Numbered from the stretch's first letter, positions 1-9,138 are shown. The stretch is DNA of 9,952 nt from a bacterium HR39 (GCA_002898955.1 BEIP01000016.1:1-9952), one strand, 5' to 3'. Notes: generated by a model from the sequence alone, not told the origin. A program made the numbers and translations.

Positions 1-1
1 G

Positions 2-817
<816 letters not shown>

Positions 818-825
818 GGACGACC

Positions 826-2277
826 GTGGACCTGGAGGAATTCCGCCGCCGCGCCCACGAGATCGTCGATTTCGTGGCGGACTATCTCGAGAACGTCGAG
901 CGCTTTCCGGTGCGCTCGCCGGTGCGTCCCGGCGAGATCGCGGCCCGCCTGCCCGACCGCGCGCCCGAGGAGCCGGAGGCCTTCGAGCGGCTGATGGCGG
1001 ACGTGGAGCAGATCGTGCTGCCGGGCCTCACCCACTGGCAGCATCCGCGCTTCCTCGCCTTCTTCCCCGCCAATTCCAGCCCGCCCTCGGTGCTGGGGGA
1101 GATCCTCACCGCGGGTTTCGCCGTCAACGCCCTGATCTGGCAGGGCAGCCCCGCCGCCACCGAGATGGAGACGGTGGTGCTGGACTGGCTGCGCCGGGAG
1201 ATCGGCCTGCCCGAGGGCTTCCGCGGGGTGATCCAGACCACCGCCTCCGAGGCCACCCTCGCGGCCCTTCTGGTCGCGCGCGAGAAGGCCACCGGCTGGC
1301 GCTCCAACGAGGAGGGGCTGGCGGGCGGTCCGCCGCTCGCCGTCTACGCCAGCGAGGAGGCCCACTCCTCGGTGGAGAAGGACGTGGGGATCGCCGGCAT
1401 CGGGCGCGGGAACCTGCGCCGCATTCCCACCGACGACGCCTTGGCCATGCAGCCCGAGGCGCTGGAGGCGGCGATCCGCGAGGATCTGGAGCGCGGCATC
1501 CGCCCCTGTGCCATCGTGGCGACGCTCGGCACCACCGGCGTGGGGGCGTGCGATCCGCTGCGGCCGATCGGCGAGATCGCGCGCCGTCACGACGTCTTCC
1601 TGCACGTGGACGCGGCCTGGGCGGGAAGCGCCCTGATCCTGCCCGAGTGGCGGCACCTGGCCGACGGCGTCGAGCTGGTGGACAGCTTCGTCTTCAACCC
1701 GCACAAGTGGCTGATGACCAACTTCGACTGCTCGGCCCACTTCGTGCGGGATGCCGACGCCCTGATCCGCACCTTCTCGATCCTGCCGCCCTATCTGCGC
1801 TCGGCCGAGACGGGCCGGGTGATCGACTACCGCGACTGGGGCATCCCGCTCGGGCGGCGCTTCCGTGCCCTCAAGCTGTGGTTCGTCCTGCGCCTCTACG
1901 GCCTCGAGGGCCTGCGGGCGATCCTGCGCCGGCACATCGAGCTCGCCCGCGAGCTCGCCGGGTGGATCGACCGCGAGCCCGGCTTCGTGCGGGTCACCGG
2001 CCCCCATCTCGCGCTGGTGACGGTGCGCTTCGAGCCCGAAGGACTGGATCCGGAACGGACGGAGGCCCTCAACCGGGCGCTGCCCGAAGCGGTGAACCGG
2101 GACGGGCGCACCATGGTCACGCCGCACATCGTGCGCGGGCGCGCCGTCACCCGCCTGTGCGTGGGCCAGACGTCCACGGAGCGCCGCCACGTGGAGGAGG
2201 CGTGGCGGGCGGTGGTGGAGGTGGCGCGCGATCTGGAGGCGCGGCTGCGGGCCGGGGAGGAGCTCCCGGTCGGCTGA
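826..2277 (+). CDS. Group II PLP-dependent amino acid decarboxylase (aromatic amino acid decarboxylase family)
   Basis: About 483 residues, the usual length for the aromatic-L-amino-acid/tyrosine/tryptophan decarboxylase family. These cytosolic PLP enzymes turn an amino acid into its amine plus CO2. I place the start at GTG 826, preceded by GAGGA at 816-820 and giving the typical N-terminus DLEEFRRRAHEIVDFVADYL. Visible motifs are THWQHPRFLAFFPANSSP (substrate pocket), QTTASEATL (PLP phosphate binding), H180 in EEAHSS (stacks on the PLP ring), D262 in HVDAAWAG (PLP nitrogen) and the Schiff-base K294 in NPHKW. The gene starts 8 nt after the aminotransferase stop, and the methyltransferase begins 29 nt downstream, so the three probably share a message. 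The amine product cannot be inferred from sequence alone. The family is clear; the substrate (Trp, Tyr, Phe, Dopa or other) is open. Confidence 0.9.
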   Translation: MDLEEFRRRAHEIVDFVADYLENVERFPVRSPVRPGEIAARLPDRAPEEPEAFERLMADVEQIVLPGLTHWQHPRFLAFFPANSSPPSVLGEILTAGFAVNALIWQGSPAATEMETVVLDWLRREIGLPEGFRGVIQTTASEATLAALLVAREKATGWRSNEEGLAGGPPLAVYASEEAHSSVEKDVGIAGIGRGNLRRIPTDDALAMQPEALEAAIREDLERGIRPCAIVATLGTTGVGACDPLRPIGEIARRHDVFLHVDAAWAGSALILPEWRHLADGVELVDSFVFNPHKWLMTNFDCSAHFVRDADALIRTFSILPPYLRSAETGRVIDYRDWGIPLGRRFRALKLWFVLRLYGLEGLRAILRRHIELARELAGWIDREPGFVRVTGPHLALVTVRFEPEGLDPERTEALNRALPEAVNRDGRTMVTPHIVRGRAVTRLCVGQTSTERRHVEEAWRAVVEVARDLEARLRAGEELPVG

Positions 2278-2306
2278 GGCGGCCGGCTCCGGTCGGGGAG
2301 GGAGCC

Positions 2307-3062
2307 TTGGGCGGACGCTGGGAGGCGGAGCGCTATGCGCGGGATGCGGGCTTCGTCGCGGAGCTCGCGCGCCCGCTTCTGGACCTTCTGGATCCGTGTC
2401 CGGGCGAGCGCATCCTCGATCTCGGCTGCGGCGACGGGCGGCTTTCGGCTGAGATCGCGGCGCGCGGGGCGCTGGTGGTGGGCGTGGACAACAGCCCGGA
2501 CATGGTGCGGGCGGCCCGCGCACGCGGCATCGACGCGCGCCTGAGGGACGCCGCCGAGCTCCCCTTCGAGGCGGAGTTCGACGCCGTCTTCTCCAACGCG
2601 GCGCTCCACTGGATGGGCGCGCGCATGGACGAGGTGCTGGCCGGGGTGTTCCGCGCGCTCGTGCCGGGCGGACGCTTCGTGGGCGAGATGGGCGGCTTCG
2701 GCAACATCGCGGCGATCGAAACCGCCATCCTCGCCGCCTTGGAGCGCCGCGGCGTCGACGGGCGGCCGCATCTGCCCTGGACCTTCCCCACCGCCACCGC
2801 CTGGCGCGAGCGGCTCTCGCGCCACGGATTCGAGGTGGAGCGGGCCGAGCTCATCCCGCGCCCCACGCGGCTCGATGCCGGCATCGAGGCGTGGCTGGAG
2901 CTGTTCGCACCGACGCTTCTGGGCCTCGTCCCGCAGGACGGGCGGGCGGCGCTGGTCGCCGACATCCGCCGGCTGCTGGAGCCCTCGCTGCGCGACGAAG
3001 CGGGCGTGTGGTGGGCCGACTACGTGCGGCTCCGCTTCGTCGCGCGCCGTCCGGCGGCGTGA
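2307..3062 (+). CDS. Class I SAM-dependent methyltransferase (Methyltransf_11/trans-aconitate-methyltransferase-like)
   Basis: About 251 residues. The start is TTG 2307, chosen because it follows a GGGAGGGAG ribosome-binding site (2296-2304) and gives the family-like N-terminus GGRWEAERYARDAGFV. Motif I is ILDLGCGDG at residues 36-44 (SAM binding) and the acidic end of strand 2 is VGVDNS at 59-63. The motif II/III region follows as DAVFSNAALHWM and then LVPGGRFVGEMGG. The S-N-A-A-L-H-W-M string and the C-terminal part with tryptophan-rich W-W-A-D-Y resemble cytosolic trans-aconitate or small-carboxylate methyltransferases. The target is not defined by sequence. As last gene of the aminotransferase-decarboxylase operon it could act on a product of those enzymes, but this is only inferred from position. 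It ends in TGA. Confidence 0.85.
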   Translation: MGGRWEAERYARDAGFVAELARPLLDLLDPCPGERILDLGCGDGRLSAEIAARGALVVGVDNSPDMVRAARARGIDARLRDAAELPFEAEFDAVFSNAALHWMGARMDEVLAGVFRALVPGGRFVGEMGGFGNIAAIETAILAALERRGVDGRPHLPWTFPTATAWRERLSRHGFEVERAELIPRPTRLDAGIEAWLELFAPTLLGLVPQDGRAALVADIRRLLEPSLRDEAGVWWADYVRLRFVARRPAA

Positions 3063-3083
3063 GGGGAGGACGCGGTCCCCCTC

Positions 3084-3100
3084 TGCGGCGGATCGCCGCA
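3084..3100 (+). terminator. Small GC hairpin after the methyltransferase gene (possible terminator)
   Basis: Perfect 7-bp inverted repeat TGCGGCG-GAT-CGCCGCA beginning 21 nt after the methyltransferase stop. No T-run follows, so it may only be a transcript-end stabiliser or a chance palindrome in GC-rich DNA. Confidence 0.3.
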
Positions 3101-3310
3101 CCCGGGGCGGGAAAGCGGGGAGGGCCGGACTGGACGGCGGGCCGTGCGCGCCTATGTGGGCGGCAGGCGTGCCCGCCGTGCAACGGCGCACCATGGTCTG
3201 CCTCCGCTCGTGCGCGAGCGGTGGACAGGTGCGCGTCCGCTGTCGTATGGAGAAACCGACACGGACGCCGGAGCGGGCTTCATCCCCGGAGCAGGATCGC
3301 ACGGCCCGGA

Positions 3311-3331
3311 CGGCCACGGAGCGCGTGGCCG
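3311..3331 (+). terminator. 8-bp hairpin in the rpoH upstream region (weak terminator candidate)
   Basis: Perfect stem CGGCCACG/CGTGGCCG with a 5-nt loop, followed a few bases later by a short TTTA. It could end transcription entering from the methyltransferase operon. The weak T-tract leaves this uncertain. Confidence 0.3.
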
Positions 3332-3475
3332 CAGGTTTAGCCGTCCCGGCGGGATCGGTGTGCCTCCGGACGGGATCGCGGGGATGTTGCGAAAATTTCA
3401 TCCACCGGGCGGAAGCCCTTAACGTCCCGGGTCCAGTGTGAGCGGGCGGGAGCGGAGGGGAGCGCGAAGCGACGC

Positions 3476-3505
3476 TGATCCGCGCTTCCCCCTTCCGCGT
3501 ACACA
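3476..3505 (+). promoter_or_regulatory. Possible ECF-type (RpoE/ChrR-like) promoter for rpoH
   Basis: TGATCC at 3476-3481 matches the -35 element known for the alphaproteobacterial RpoE-ChrR (singlet-oxygen) sigma factor, which in Rhodobacter drives rpoH(II). Eighteen nucleotides downstream lies TACACA (3500-3505), which matches the expected TAAGAA at only three of six positions. This would start transcription about 55-60 nt before the rpoH ATG. The same bases also form the right arm of a potential leader hairpin (3457-3491), so if transcription begins further upstream this stretch is instead RNA structure. The -35 match could be chance. Confidence 0.3.
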
Positions 3506-3568
3506 CGAGTGCCGAGGCGGGGCACCTTCGGGTGAGGCCGTCCGGAGGAGAGAGGAGAGAGTGAACCG

Positions 3569-4459
<891 letters not shown>

Positions 4460-4478
4460 ATCCCCCTGCGGGGAACGG

Positions 4479-4505
4479 GAAGGGGCGCCCGAAAGGCGCC
4501 CCTTC
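4479..4505 (+). terminator. Strong stem-loop after rpoH (terminator)
   Basis: Perfect 11-bp stem GAAGGGGCGCC/GGCGCCCCTTC around a CGAAA loop, starting 20 nt after the rpoH TAA and ending 24 nt before the next gene. Only a poor T-stretch follows, as is common in high-GC genomes, but stem strength and position make a rho-independent terminator likely. It separates rpoH from the monooxygenase-uvrC block. Confidence 0.7.
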
Positions 4506-4528
4506 GGCTTGGAACGCGCGATCTCGCC

Positions 4529-5713
4529 ATGCCCGCGAGCACCGGCCTCGATGCCGAGATCCTGATCGTCGGCGGCGGCCACACCGGCCTGTTCCTCGCC
4601 TGCGCGCTGGCCCGCGCCGGCTTCGAGCCGCTCGTGGTCGACCCCGGCGCGCCCGAGCGGGCCCTGCCGCCCTTCGACGGGCGCAATCTCGCCCTGCTGC
4701 GCTCCACCGAGGAGGCGGCGCGCCGCCTCGACCTCTGGGCGCACCTGCGGCAGGTGGTCTGTCCGGTGGACACGGTGGAGGTGGACGAGCGGCCGGGCGG
4801 CGCACGGGTGGTCTACCGCGCGAGCGAGATCGACGGCCGGCCCTTCGCCTTCGGGGTCGAGCATGCGGCCCTGCGCAACGCCCTGCTCGACGCCTTCCGC
4901 GCCCGCCTGGGCACCGGGCGCTGGATCCGTGGCGAGCTCGCCGACTTCGTGCGCGAGGACGGCGCGATCCGCGCGCGCCTGTCGGACGGACGGGAACTGC
5001 GCGTGCGGCTGCTGGTGGGTTGCGACGGGCGGGAGTCGCGGGTGCGGGCGCTGGCCGGCATCGGCGTGCGGCGCTGGAGCTACCCGCAGGCGGCCCTCGC
5101 CTTCGTGGTCGGGCACGAGCGGTCGCATCGCCACACCATCCGCGAGTGGCTGCGGCCCGGCGGGCCACTGGCGCTGCTGCCGCTGCCCGGCCGGCTCACC
5201 GGCGTGACCTGGGTGGAGCCGGAAGAGCGCGCCCGCGAGCTCGCCGGGCTCTCCGAGGCGAGCCTGCTCTCGCGCCTGTCGCTGGAGAGCGAGGGGGTGC
5301 TGGGCGCGCTGCGTCTCGAGAGCGGGGTGGGCGTGTGGCCGCTCTCCGCCCACCACGCCGAGCGCTACGTGGCACCGCGCATCGCGCTCGTCGGGGATGC
5401 CGCCCACGGCGTGCATCCCATCCACGCCCAGGGCTTCAACATGGCGGTGGCCGACGCGGTGGCGCTCGCCGAGGTGCTGGCGCGCGCCCGCCGGCTCGGG
5501 CGCGATCCCGGTACGCCGGACGTGCTGCTCGCCTACGACCGCGGGCGGCGCTCCGCCAACGCCCGGCGCATCTGGATGACCGACACCCTCGCGCGCATCT
5601 TCTCGAGCGAACTGCCGTTGCTGCAGCCGCTCAGGAGCGGCATCCTGATGCTGCTCGCCGGCCTGCCGCCGCTGCGACGGCTCGCGGCGACGCACGGCAT
5701 GACGCTGCGCTGA
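4529..5713 (+). CDS. FAD-dependent monooxygenase of the UbiH/UbiF/COQ6 family
   Basis: 394 residues, the usual length of ubiquinone-biosynthesis hydroxylases and their relatives. The fold opens with a Rossmann motif VGGGHTG (residues 14-20) that binds the ADP part of FAD. The CDG motif (LLVGCDGRESRVR, D166-G167) and the GD motif (ALVGDAAHGVHPIHAQGFN, G289-D290) contact NAD(P)H and the FAD ribose. The string GPLALLPLPG at 212-221 is typical of UbiH-type enzymes. These add a hydroxyl group to an aromatic ring using O2 and NAD(P)H. A ubiquinone ring hydroxylase is the most likely role, acting at the inner face of the membrane, but the exact ring position or an unrelated aromatic substrate cannot be settled here. 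The start is ATG 4529 just past the rpoH terminator; its ribosome-binding site is weak. uvrC follows after 27 nt. Confidence 0.82.
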   Translation: MPASTGLDAEILIVGGGHTGLFLACALARAGFEPLVVDPGAPERALPPFDGRNLALLRSTEEAARRLDLWAHLRQVVCPVDTVEVDERPGGARVVYRASEIDGRPFAFGVEHAALRNALLDAFRARLGTGRWIRGELADFVREDGAIRARLSDGRELRVRLLVGCDGRESRVRALAGIGVRRWSYPQAALAFVVGHERSHRHTIREWLRPGGPLALLPLPGRLTGVTWVEPEERARELAGLSEASLLSRLSLESEGVLGALRLESGVGVWPLSAHHAERYVAPRIALVGDAAHGVHPIHAQGFNMAVADAVALAEVLARARRLGRDPGTPDVLLAYDRGRRSANARRIWMTDTLARIFSSELPLLQPLRSGILMLLAGLPPLRRLAATHGMTLR

Positions 5714-5740
5714 CGGGAACGAGGGGGCCGTCCGCATCCC

Positions 5741-7618
5741 GTGAGCGACGCACCCGCACGCGAAAGCACCCATCCGCGCGCCAGGGGGGCGGAGCTGATC
5801 CGCTCGCTGCTGCCCACCCTGCCCGATCTGCCGGGGGTCTACCGGATGATCGGCGCGCGCGGCGAGGTGCTCTACGTGGGCAAGGCCAAGTCCCTGCGCC
5901 GGCGGGTGGCGGCGTACGCCCGCCCCGACGCGCTGCCGGCGCGGCTGCGCCGCATGGTGGCGCTGACCCGCCACATGGAGTTCGTCACCACGGGCAGCGA
6001 GACCGAGGCGCTGCTGCTCGAGGCCAACCTCATCAAGCGCTACCGTCCGGCCTTCAACATCGTCCTGCGCGACGACAAGAGCTTTCCCTTCATCGTCGTC
6101 GACCACAACCACGACTTTCCCCGCATCGGCGTCCACCGCGGCGCGCGCCGCAAGGGGTGCGAGTACTTCGGTCCCTTCGCCTCCGCCGGCGCGGTCCGCG
6201 AGACCCTGAACGCGCTCCTGCGCGCCTTCCCGCTGCGCAACTGTCCCGACACCGTCTTCCACAACCGCTCGCGCCCCTGTCTGCAGTACCAGATCAAGCG
6301 CTGCTCGGCGCCGTGCGTGGGACGCATCTCGAAGGAGGACTACGCGCGGCTGGTGGCGGACGTGCGGGCGTTCCTGAGCGGGCGCTCGGATGCGGTCAAG
6401 GCGCGGCTCCAGCGGGAGATGCACGCGGCGGCCGAGGCCCTCGAGTTCGAGCGCGCCGCCGCGCTGCGCGATCGCATCCGGGCGCTCGCCCACGTGCAGA
6501 GCCGGCAGGGGGTGAACGCCCGACGATTGCACGATGCCGACGTGGTGGCGGTGGCGCGCATGGCCGCCGAAGCCTGCGTGCAGGTCTTCTTCTACCGGGA
6601 CGGCCGCGCCTGCGGCAACCGCGCCCACTATCCCGCCCATGTGCAGGACAGCGACGAGGGGGAGATCCTCGCCGCCTTCCTTGCCCAGTTCTACGAGGCC
6701 CATCCCGCCCCGCCGCTCCTGCTGCTCTCCCACGAGCCGGCCGAGCGCGCGCTTTTGGCCCGCGCCATCGCCGAGCGGGCCGGGCGCAGGGTGGAGCTCT
6801 CGGTCCCGAAGCGTGGCGAGCGGCGCGAGCTCGTCGCCTTCGCCCTCGACAACGCCCGTCAGGCCCTCGCCCGGCGCCTCGCCGAACAGGAGCGGCAGAA
6901 GGAGCTCCTCGCCGAGCTCGCCGCCCGCTTCGGCCTGCCGGCCCCCCCGCGACGCATCGAGGTCTACGACAACTCCCACATCCAGGGGCGCCACGCGGTG
7001 GGGGCGATGATCGTCGCCACCCCCGAGGGCTTCGACCGGCGGGCCTATCGCACCTTCCGGGTGGGTGCGGAGGTGGCGGGCGACGACTGCGCCATGCTGC
7101 GCGAGGTGCTGCACCGCCGCCTGTCGAAGCTGCTGCGCGAGGATCCGGAGCGCGAGGGCGGAGCCTGGCCCGATCTGCTGCTGATCGACGGCGGCGCCCC
7201 GCAGCTCTCGGCCGCGCGGGCGGTGCTGGAGGAGCTCAAGATCGCGGACCTGCCGGTCGTCGCCGTGGCCAAGGGCCCCGAGCGCGATGCCGGCGAGGAG
7301 CGCTTCTTCCTGCCGGGCCGCGAGCCGCTCGCACTGGACCGTCACGATCCGGTCCTCTACTACGTGCAGCGTTTGCGGGACGAGGCGCACCGCTTCGCCG
7401 TCGAGACCCACCGGCGCAGCCGCAAAAAGGGCACGCTGCGCTCGGCCCTCGACGAGATCCCCGGCGTCGGCCCGCGCCGCAGGCGCGCGCTGCTCGACCA
7501 CTTCGGCTCGGCGCGGGCGGTGGAGCAGGCGAGCCTGCGGGATCTCGAGGCGGTGCCCGGGATCAGCCGCTCCCTCGCCCGCAGGATCTACGAACACTTC
7601 CACGAGGGTGGCCCGTGA
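5741..7618 (+). CDS. uvrC: UvrABC excinuclease subunit C
   Basis: Nuclease of bacterial nucleotide excision repair: after UvrA/UvrB find damage, UvrC cuts the strand on both sides. It has 625 residues, matching the family. The N-terminal GIY-YIG domain (PGVYRMIGARGEVLYVGKAK, residues 31-50, with Glu in LLEANLIK near 94) makes the 3' cut. Cysteines 168, 180, 188 and 192 have the spacing of the UvrC iron-sulphur site. A UVR helix pair that binds UvrB lies at about 218-250. The RNase H-like domain (5' cut) shows D410 in VYDNSHIQG, D449 in GDDCAML, D483 in LIDGGAPQL and H550 in RDEAHRF. A tandem helix-hairpin-helix follows at the C-terminus (IPGVGPRRRRALL and VPGISRSLARRIY). The start is GTG 5741. 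The stop TGA overlaps the pgsA ATG by one base, so the two are translationally linked. Confidence 0.97.
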   Translation: MSDAPARESTHPRARGAELIRSLLPTLPDLPGVYRMIGARGEVLYVGKAKSLRRRVAAYARPDALPARLRRMVALTRHMEFVTTGSETEALLLEANLIKRYRPAFNIVLRDDKSFPFIVVDHNHDFPRIGVHRGARRKGCEYFGPFASAGAVRETLNALLRAFPLRNCPDTVFHNRSRPCLQYQIKRCSAPCVGRISKEDYARLVADVRAFLSGRSDAVKARLQREMHAAAEALEFERAAALRDRIRALAHVQSRQGVNARRLHDADVVAVARMAAEACVQVFFYRDGRACGNRAHYPAHVQDSDEGEILAAFLAQFYEAHPAPPLLLLSHEPAERALLARAIAERAGRRVELSVPKRGERRELVAFALDNARQALARRLAEQERQKELLAELAARFGLPAPPRRIEVYDNSHIQGRHAVGAMIVATPEGFDRRAYRTFRVGAEVAGDDCAMLREVLHRRLSKLLREDPEREGGAWPDLLLIDGGAPQLSAARAVLEELKIADLPVVAVAKGPERDAGEERFFLPGREPLALDRHDPVLYYVQRLRDEAHRFAVETHRRSRKKGTLRSALDEIPGVGPRRRRALLDHFGSARAVEQASLRDLEAVPGISRSLARRIYEHFHEGGP

Positions 7619-8223
7619 TGTCCGGCCGCGAGCTCGCCAATGCGCCCAACGCCCTGACCGTGCTGCGGGTGCTGCTGGTGCCGGTGATCGTCGGCGTGAT
7701 CTGGCTCGACGCCCCCGGGGCGCACTGGCTGGCCGCGGCGCTGTTCGTGCTGGCCGCCGGCACCGACTGGCTGGACGGGCGCATCGCGCGGGCCCGCGCG
7801 CTGCACTCCGCCTTCGGCCGCTGGCTCGATCCCGTCGCCGACAAGCTGCTGGTGGCGGCGGTGGTGGTGACGCTGGTGGGCTTCGACCGGGCGCCGCTCC
7901 TGCCCTCGCTCGTGATCGTGCTGCGCGAGATCCTGGTCTCGGGGTTGCGCGAGTACATGGCCGAGGTGTCGGCCGGCATGCCGGTGACCCGCCTCGCCAA
8001 GTGGAAGACGGCGGTGCAGATGACCGCCATCCCCTTCCTGCTGGTGGGCGACGCCGCGCCGGCCCGGATCCCCGCGCGCACCATCGGCGAGTGGGGCCTG
8101 TGGATCGCCGCCGGCCTTACCCTGCTCACCGGATACCACTATCTTCGCGACGGCGTGCGGCACATGCTGGGGAAAGACGAACCGCCGGCGGTGCCGCGGG
8201 GTGAGCGCGTGGGAGCACCATGA
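7618..8223 (+). CDS. pgsA: CDP-diacylglycerol-glycerol-3-phosphate 3-phosphatidyltransferase
   Basis: Inner-membrane enzyme that makes phosphatidylglycerophosphate from CDP-diacylglycerol and glycerol-3-phosphate, the committed step to phosphatidylglycerol and cardiolipin. It has 201 residues, a normal length. The CDP-alcohol phosphotransferase signature is complete: D50, D53-G54, A57-R58, G67, D71 and D75, which bind metal and the CDP moiety. The N-terminal NAPNALTVLRVLLVP is typical of PgsA, and further hydrophobic membrane segments lie at about 14-30, 36-49, 77-105, 131-144 and 160-173. ATG 7618 overlaps the uvrC stop, and an in-frame GTG directly before it is an alternative start. The stop overlaps the moaD start by 4 nt. 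The uvrC-pgsA-moaD-moaE order is common in alphaproteobacteria. Confidence 0.95.
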   Translation: MSGRELANAPNALTVLRVLLVPVIVGVIWLDAPGAHWLAAALFVLAAGTDWLDGRIARARALHSAFGRWLDPVADKLLVAAVVVTLVGFDRAPLLPSLVIVLREILVSGLREYMAEVSAGMPVTRLAKWKTAVQMTAIPFLLVGDAAPARIPARTIGEWGLWIAAGLTLLTGYHYLRDGVRHMLGKDEPPAVPRGERVGAP

Positions 8224-8471
8224 AGGTCCGCTACTTCGCCTGGCTCAGACAGCGCACCGGCGTGGCCGAGGAGGAGGTGGAACCGCCCGCCCACGTCCGC
8301 ACCGTGGGCGAGCTCGCCCGCTGGCTCGGCGAGCGCCATCCGCGCTTCGGCGAGGTGCTGGCGGCGGGCGGCGCGGTGCGCTTCGCCGTCAACCAGGAAT
8401 ACGCCGACCCCGACACGCCGGTGAAGGCCGACGACGAGGTGGCCTTCTTCCCGCCGGTCACCGGCGGCTGA
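8220..8471 (+). CDS. moaD: Molybdopterin synthase small (sulphur-carrier) subunit
   Basis: Ubiquitin-like protein of 83 residues that carries sulphur as a thiocarboxylate on its C-terminal glycine and donates it to convert cyclic pyranopterin monophosphate to molybdopterin. The N-terminus MKVRYFAWLRQRTG and the C-terminal FFPPVTGG with the essential Gly-Gly are diagnostic, as is the VNQEYADPDTPVKADDEVAF segment. The ATG start overlaps the pgsA stop (ATGA) and has GGGAG four bases upstream. Its partner moaE starts 23 nt downstream. The product acts in the cytosol as a heterotetramer with MoaE. Confidence 0.95.
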   Translation: MKVRYFAWLRQRTGVAEEEVEPPAHVRTVGELARWLGERHPRFGEVLAAGGAVRFAVNQEYADPDTPVKADDEVAFFPPVTGG

Positions 8472-8494
8472 GGCAGGAAGGGGAGGGCGGGGCC

Positions 8495-8956
8495 GTGATC
8501 CGCATCGCCGAAGCGCCCTTCGATCCCGCCGCCGAGCTCGCCGCCTTCTGTGCCGGCCGCACGGACGTGGGCGGGATCGCCGTCTTCGTCGGCCGGGTGC
8601 GCGACCACGACGGGCGCGAGCCCATCCTCGCCATGACCCTCTAGCACTATCCGGGCATGACCGAGCGCATGCTGGAGCGGCTCGAGGCCGAGGCGCGCCG
8701 GCGCTGGCCACTCCTCGACGTGCTGGTGATCCACCGGGTGGGGCGCATGACGCCCGGCGAGGCCATCGTGCTGGTCGCCACCGCCGCGGCCCACCGGCGC
8801 GAGGCCATCGCCGCCTGCGAGTTCCTGATCGACTGGCTCAAGACCCGCGCGCCCTTCTGGAAGCTCGAGGAGACGCCCTCGGGCGAGCGCTGGGTGGAGG
8901 CGAAGGCGAGCGACGACGAGGCCGCGGCGCGCTGGGAGCGCGCCGCGGCCGGATGA
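8495..8956 (+). CDS. moaE: Molybdopterin synthase catalytic subunit MoaE, one in-frame UAG at codon 50
   Basis: Large subunit of molybdopterin synthase; it binds the pterin precursor and takes two sulphurs from MoaD. The gene has 153 codons, normal for the family. The start is GTG 8495 with GGGAGGG seven bases upstream, giving IRIAEAPFDPAAELAAF. Conserved residues are present on both sides of the TAG. FVGRVRDHDG with the active-site Arg (R34) lies before it. HYPGMTE, VIHRVGRMTPGEAIV, AAHRREA and WLKTRAPFWK (K116 and K123, equivalent to the catalytic Lys pair of E. coli MoaE), then ERWVEA, lie after it. TAG 8642-8644 takes the place of Glu in the near-invariant T-L-E-H-Y-P-G-M string. True termination is TGA. 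If UAG stops translation, the product lacks both catalytic lysines and molybdenum cofactor synthesis would fail unless a second moaE exists. Confidence 0.92.
8642..8644 (+). other. In-frame TAG codon in moaE
   Basis: TAG in 'AMTL*HYPGMTE', where MoaE proteins carry Glu almost without exception. The local DNA is ACCCTC-TAG-CAC; the same gene encodes a Leu-Glu pair as CTCGAG about 40 nt further on (8681-8686). The frame is intact on both sides, so I treat it as a sense codon. Confidence 0.7.
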
Positions 8957-9011
8957 TCCCGCGGCCGCCTTGATTTCGCACGTCCGCGCCCCTACACCCG
9001 GGACACGTCCG

Positions 9012-9086
9012 GCCCCCATCGTCTAGTGGTCAGGACGCCAGCCTTTCAAGCTGGAAACACGGGTTCGATTCCCGTTGGGGGCGCCA
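9012..9086 (+). tRNA. tRNA-Glu, anticodon UUC
   Basis: Complete cloverleaf. The acceptor arm GCCCCCA (9012-9018) pairs with TGGGGGC (9076-9082). The D arm lies in TCGTCTAGTGGTCAGGA. The anticodon stem CCAGC/GCTGG encloses loop CTTTCAA with anticodon TTC at 9045-9047. The T arm is ACGGG-TTCGATT-CCCGT. The discriminator is G9083, and CCA is encoded at 9084-9086. It decodes GAA and GAG. It cannot read UAG by normal pairing, because the first codon base would be mismatched. It stands between moaE and prs. Confidence 0.97.
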
Positions 9087-9109
9087 TCCGCCGGTGCCGC
9101 GGTGCGGGG

Positions 9110-9138
9110 TTTACGCTCCCGTCTCCCGGCGCTAGATC
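9110..9138 (+). promoter_or_regulatory. Possible sigma-70-type promoter of prs
   Basis: TTTACG (9110-9115) matches TTGACA at four of six positions and stands 17 nt before TAGATC (9133-9138), a weak -10. It lies after the tRNA-Glu gene and about 50 nt before the prs ATG, the only A/T-richer spot in the gap. The assignment is tentative. Confidence 0.3.

Larger units (their letters stand above)
3063..3568 (+). other. 506-nt gene-free region upstream of rpoH
   Basis: No convincing protein gene lies here. Short open frames exist in several phases, but none has a recognisable domain or a good start, and the region carries more A/T-rich patches and stops than the genes do. It holds two GC hairpins (3084-3100 and 3311-3331), an A/T-rich patch around 3387-3400, and close to rpoH a structured leader. 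In that leader, GGGG-AGCGCG at 3457-3466 pairs with CGCGCT-T-CCCC at 3481-3491, and a CACC-TTCG-GGTG tetraloop hairpin sits at 3523-3534. The length is larger than needed for a simple promoter, so an unrecognised small RNA or regulatory leader is possible, but nothing identifies one. Confidence 0.7.

Noticed and set aside
3387..3424. Sigma-70 promoter at TTGCGA (3387) and TTAACG (3419)
   Set aside because: The spacing is 26 nt, too long for a sigma-70 promoter, and no better -10 occurs at 16-18 nt.
3144..3441. Small protein genes in the gap before rpoH
   Set aside because: Several overlapping frames are open at once, with no domain, no convincing ribosome-binding site and a composition expected from GC-rich non-coding DNA.
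8657..8956. Separate short gene starting at ATG 8657
   Set aside because: It is the C-terminal two thirds of MoaE in the same frame. The Met belongs to the conserved P-G-M-T-E motif and no ribosome-binding site precedes it.
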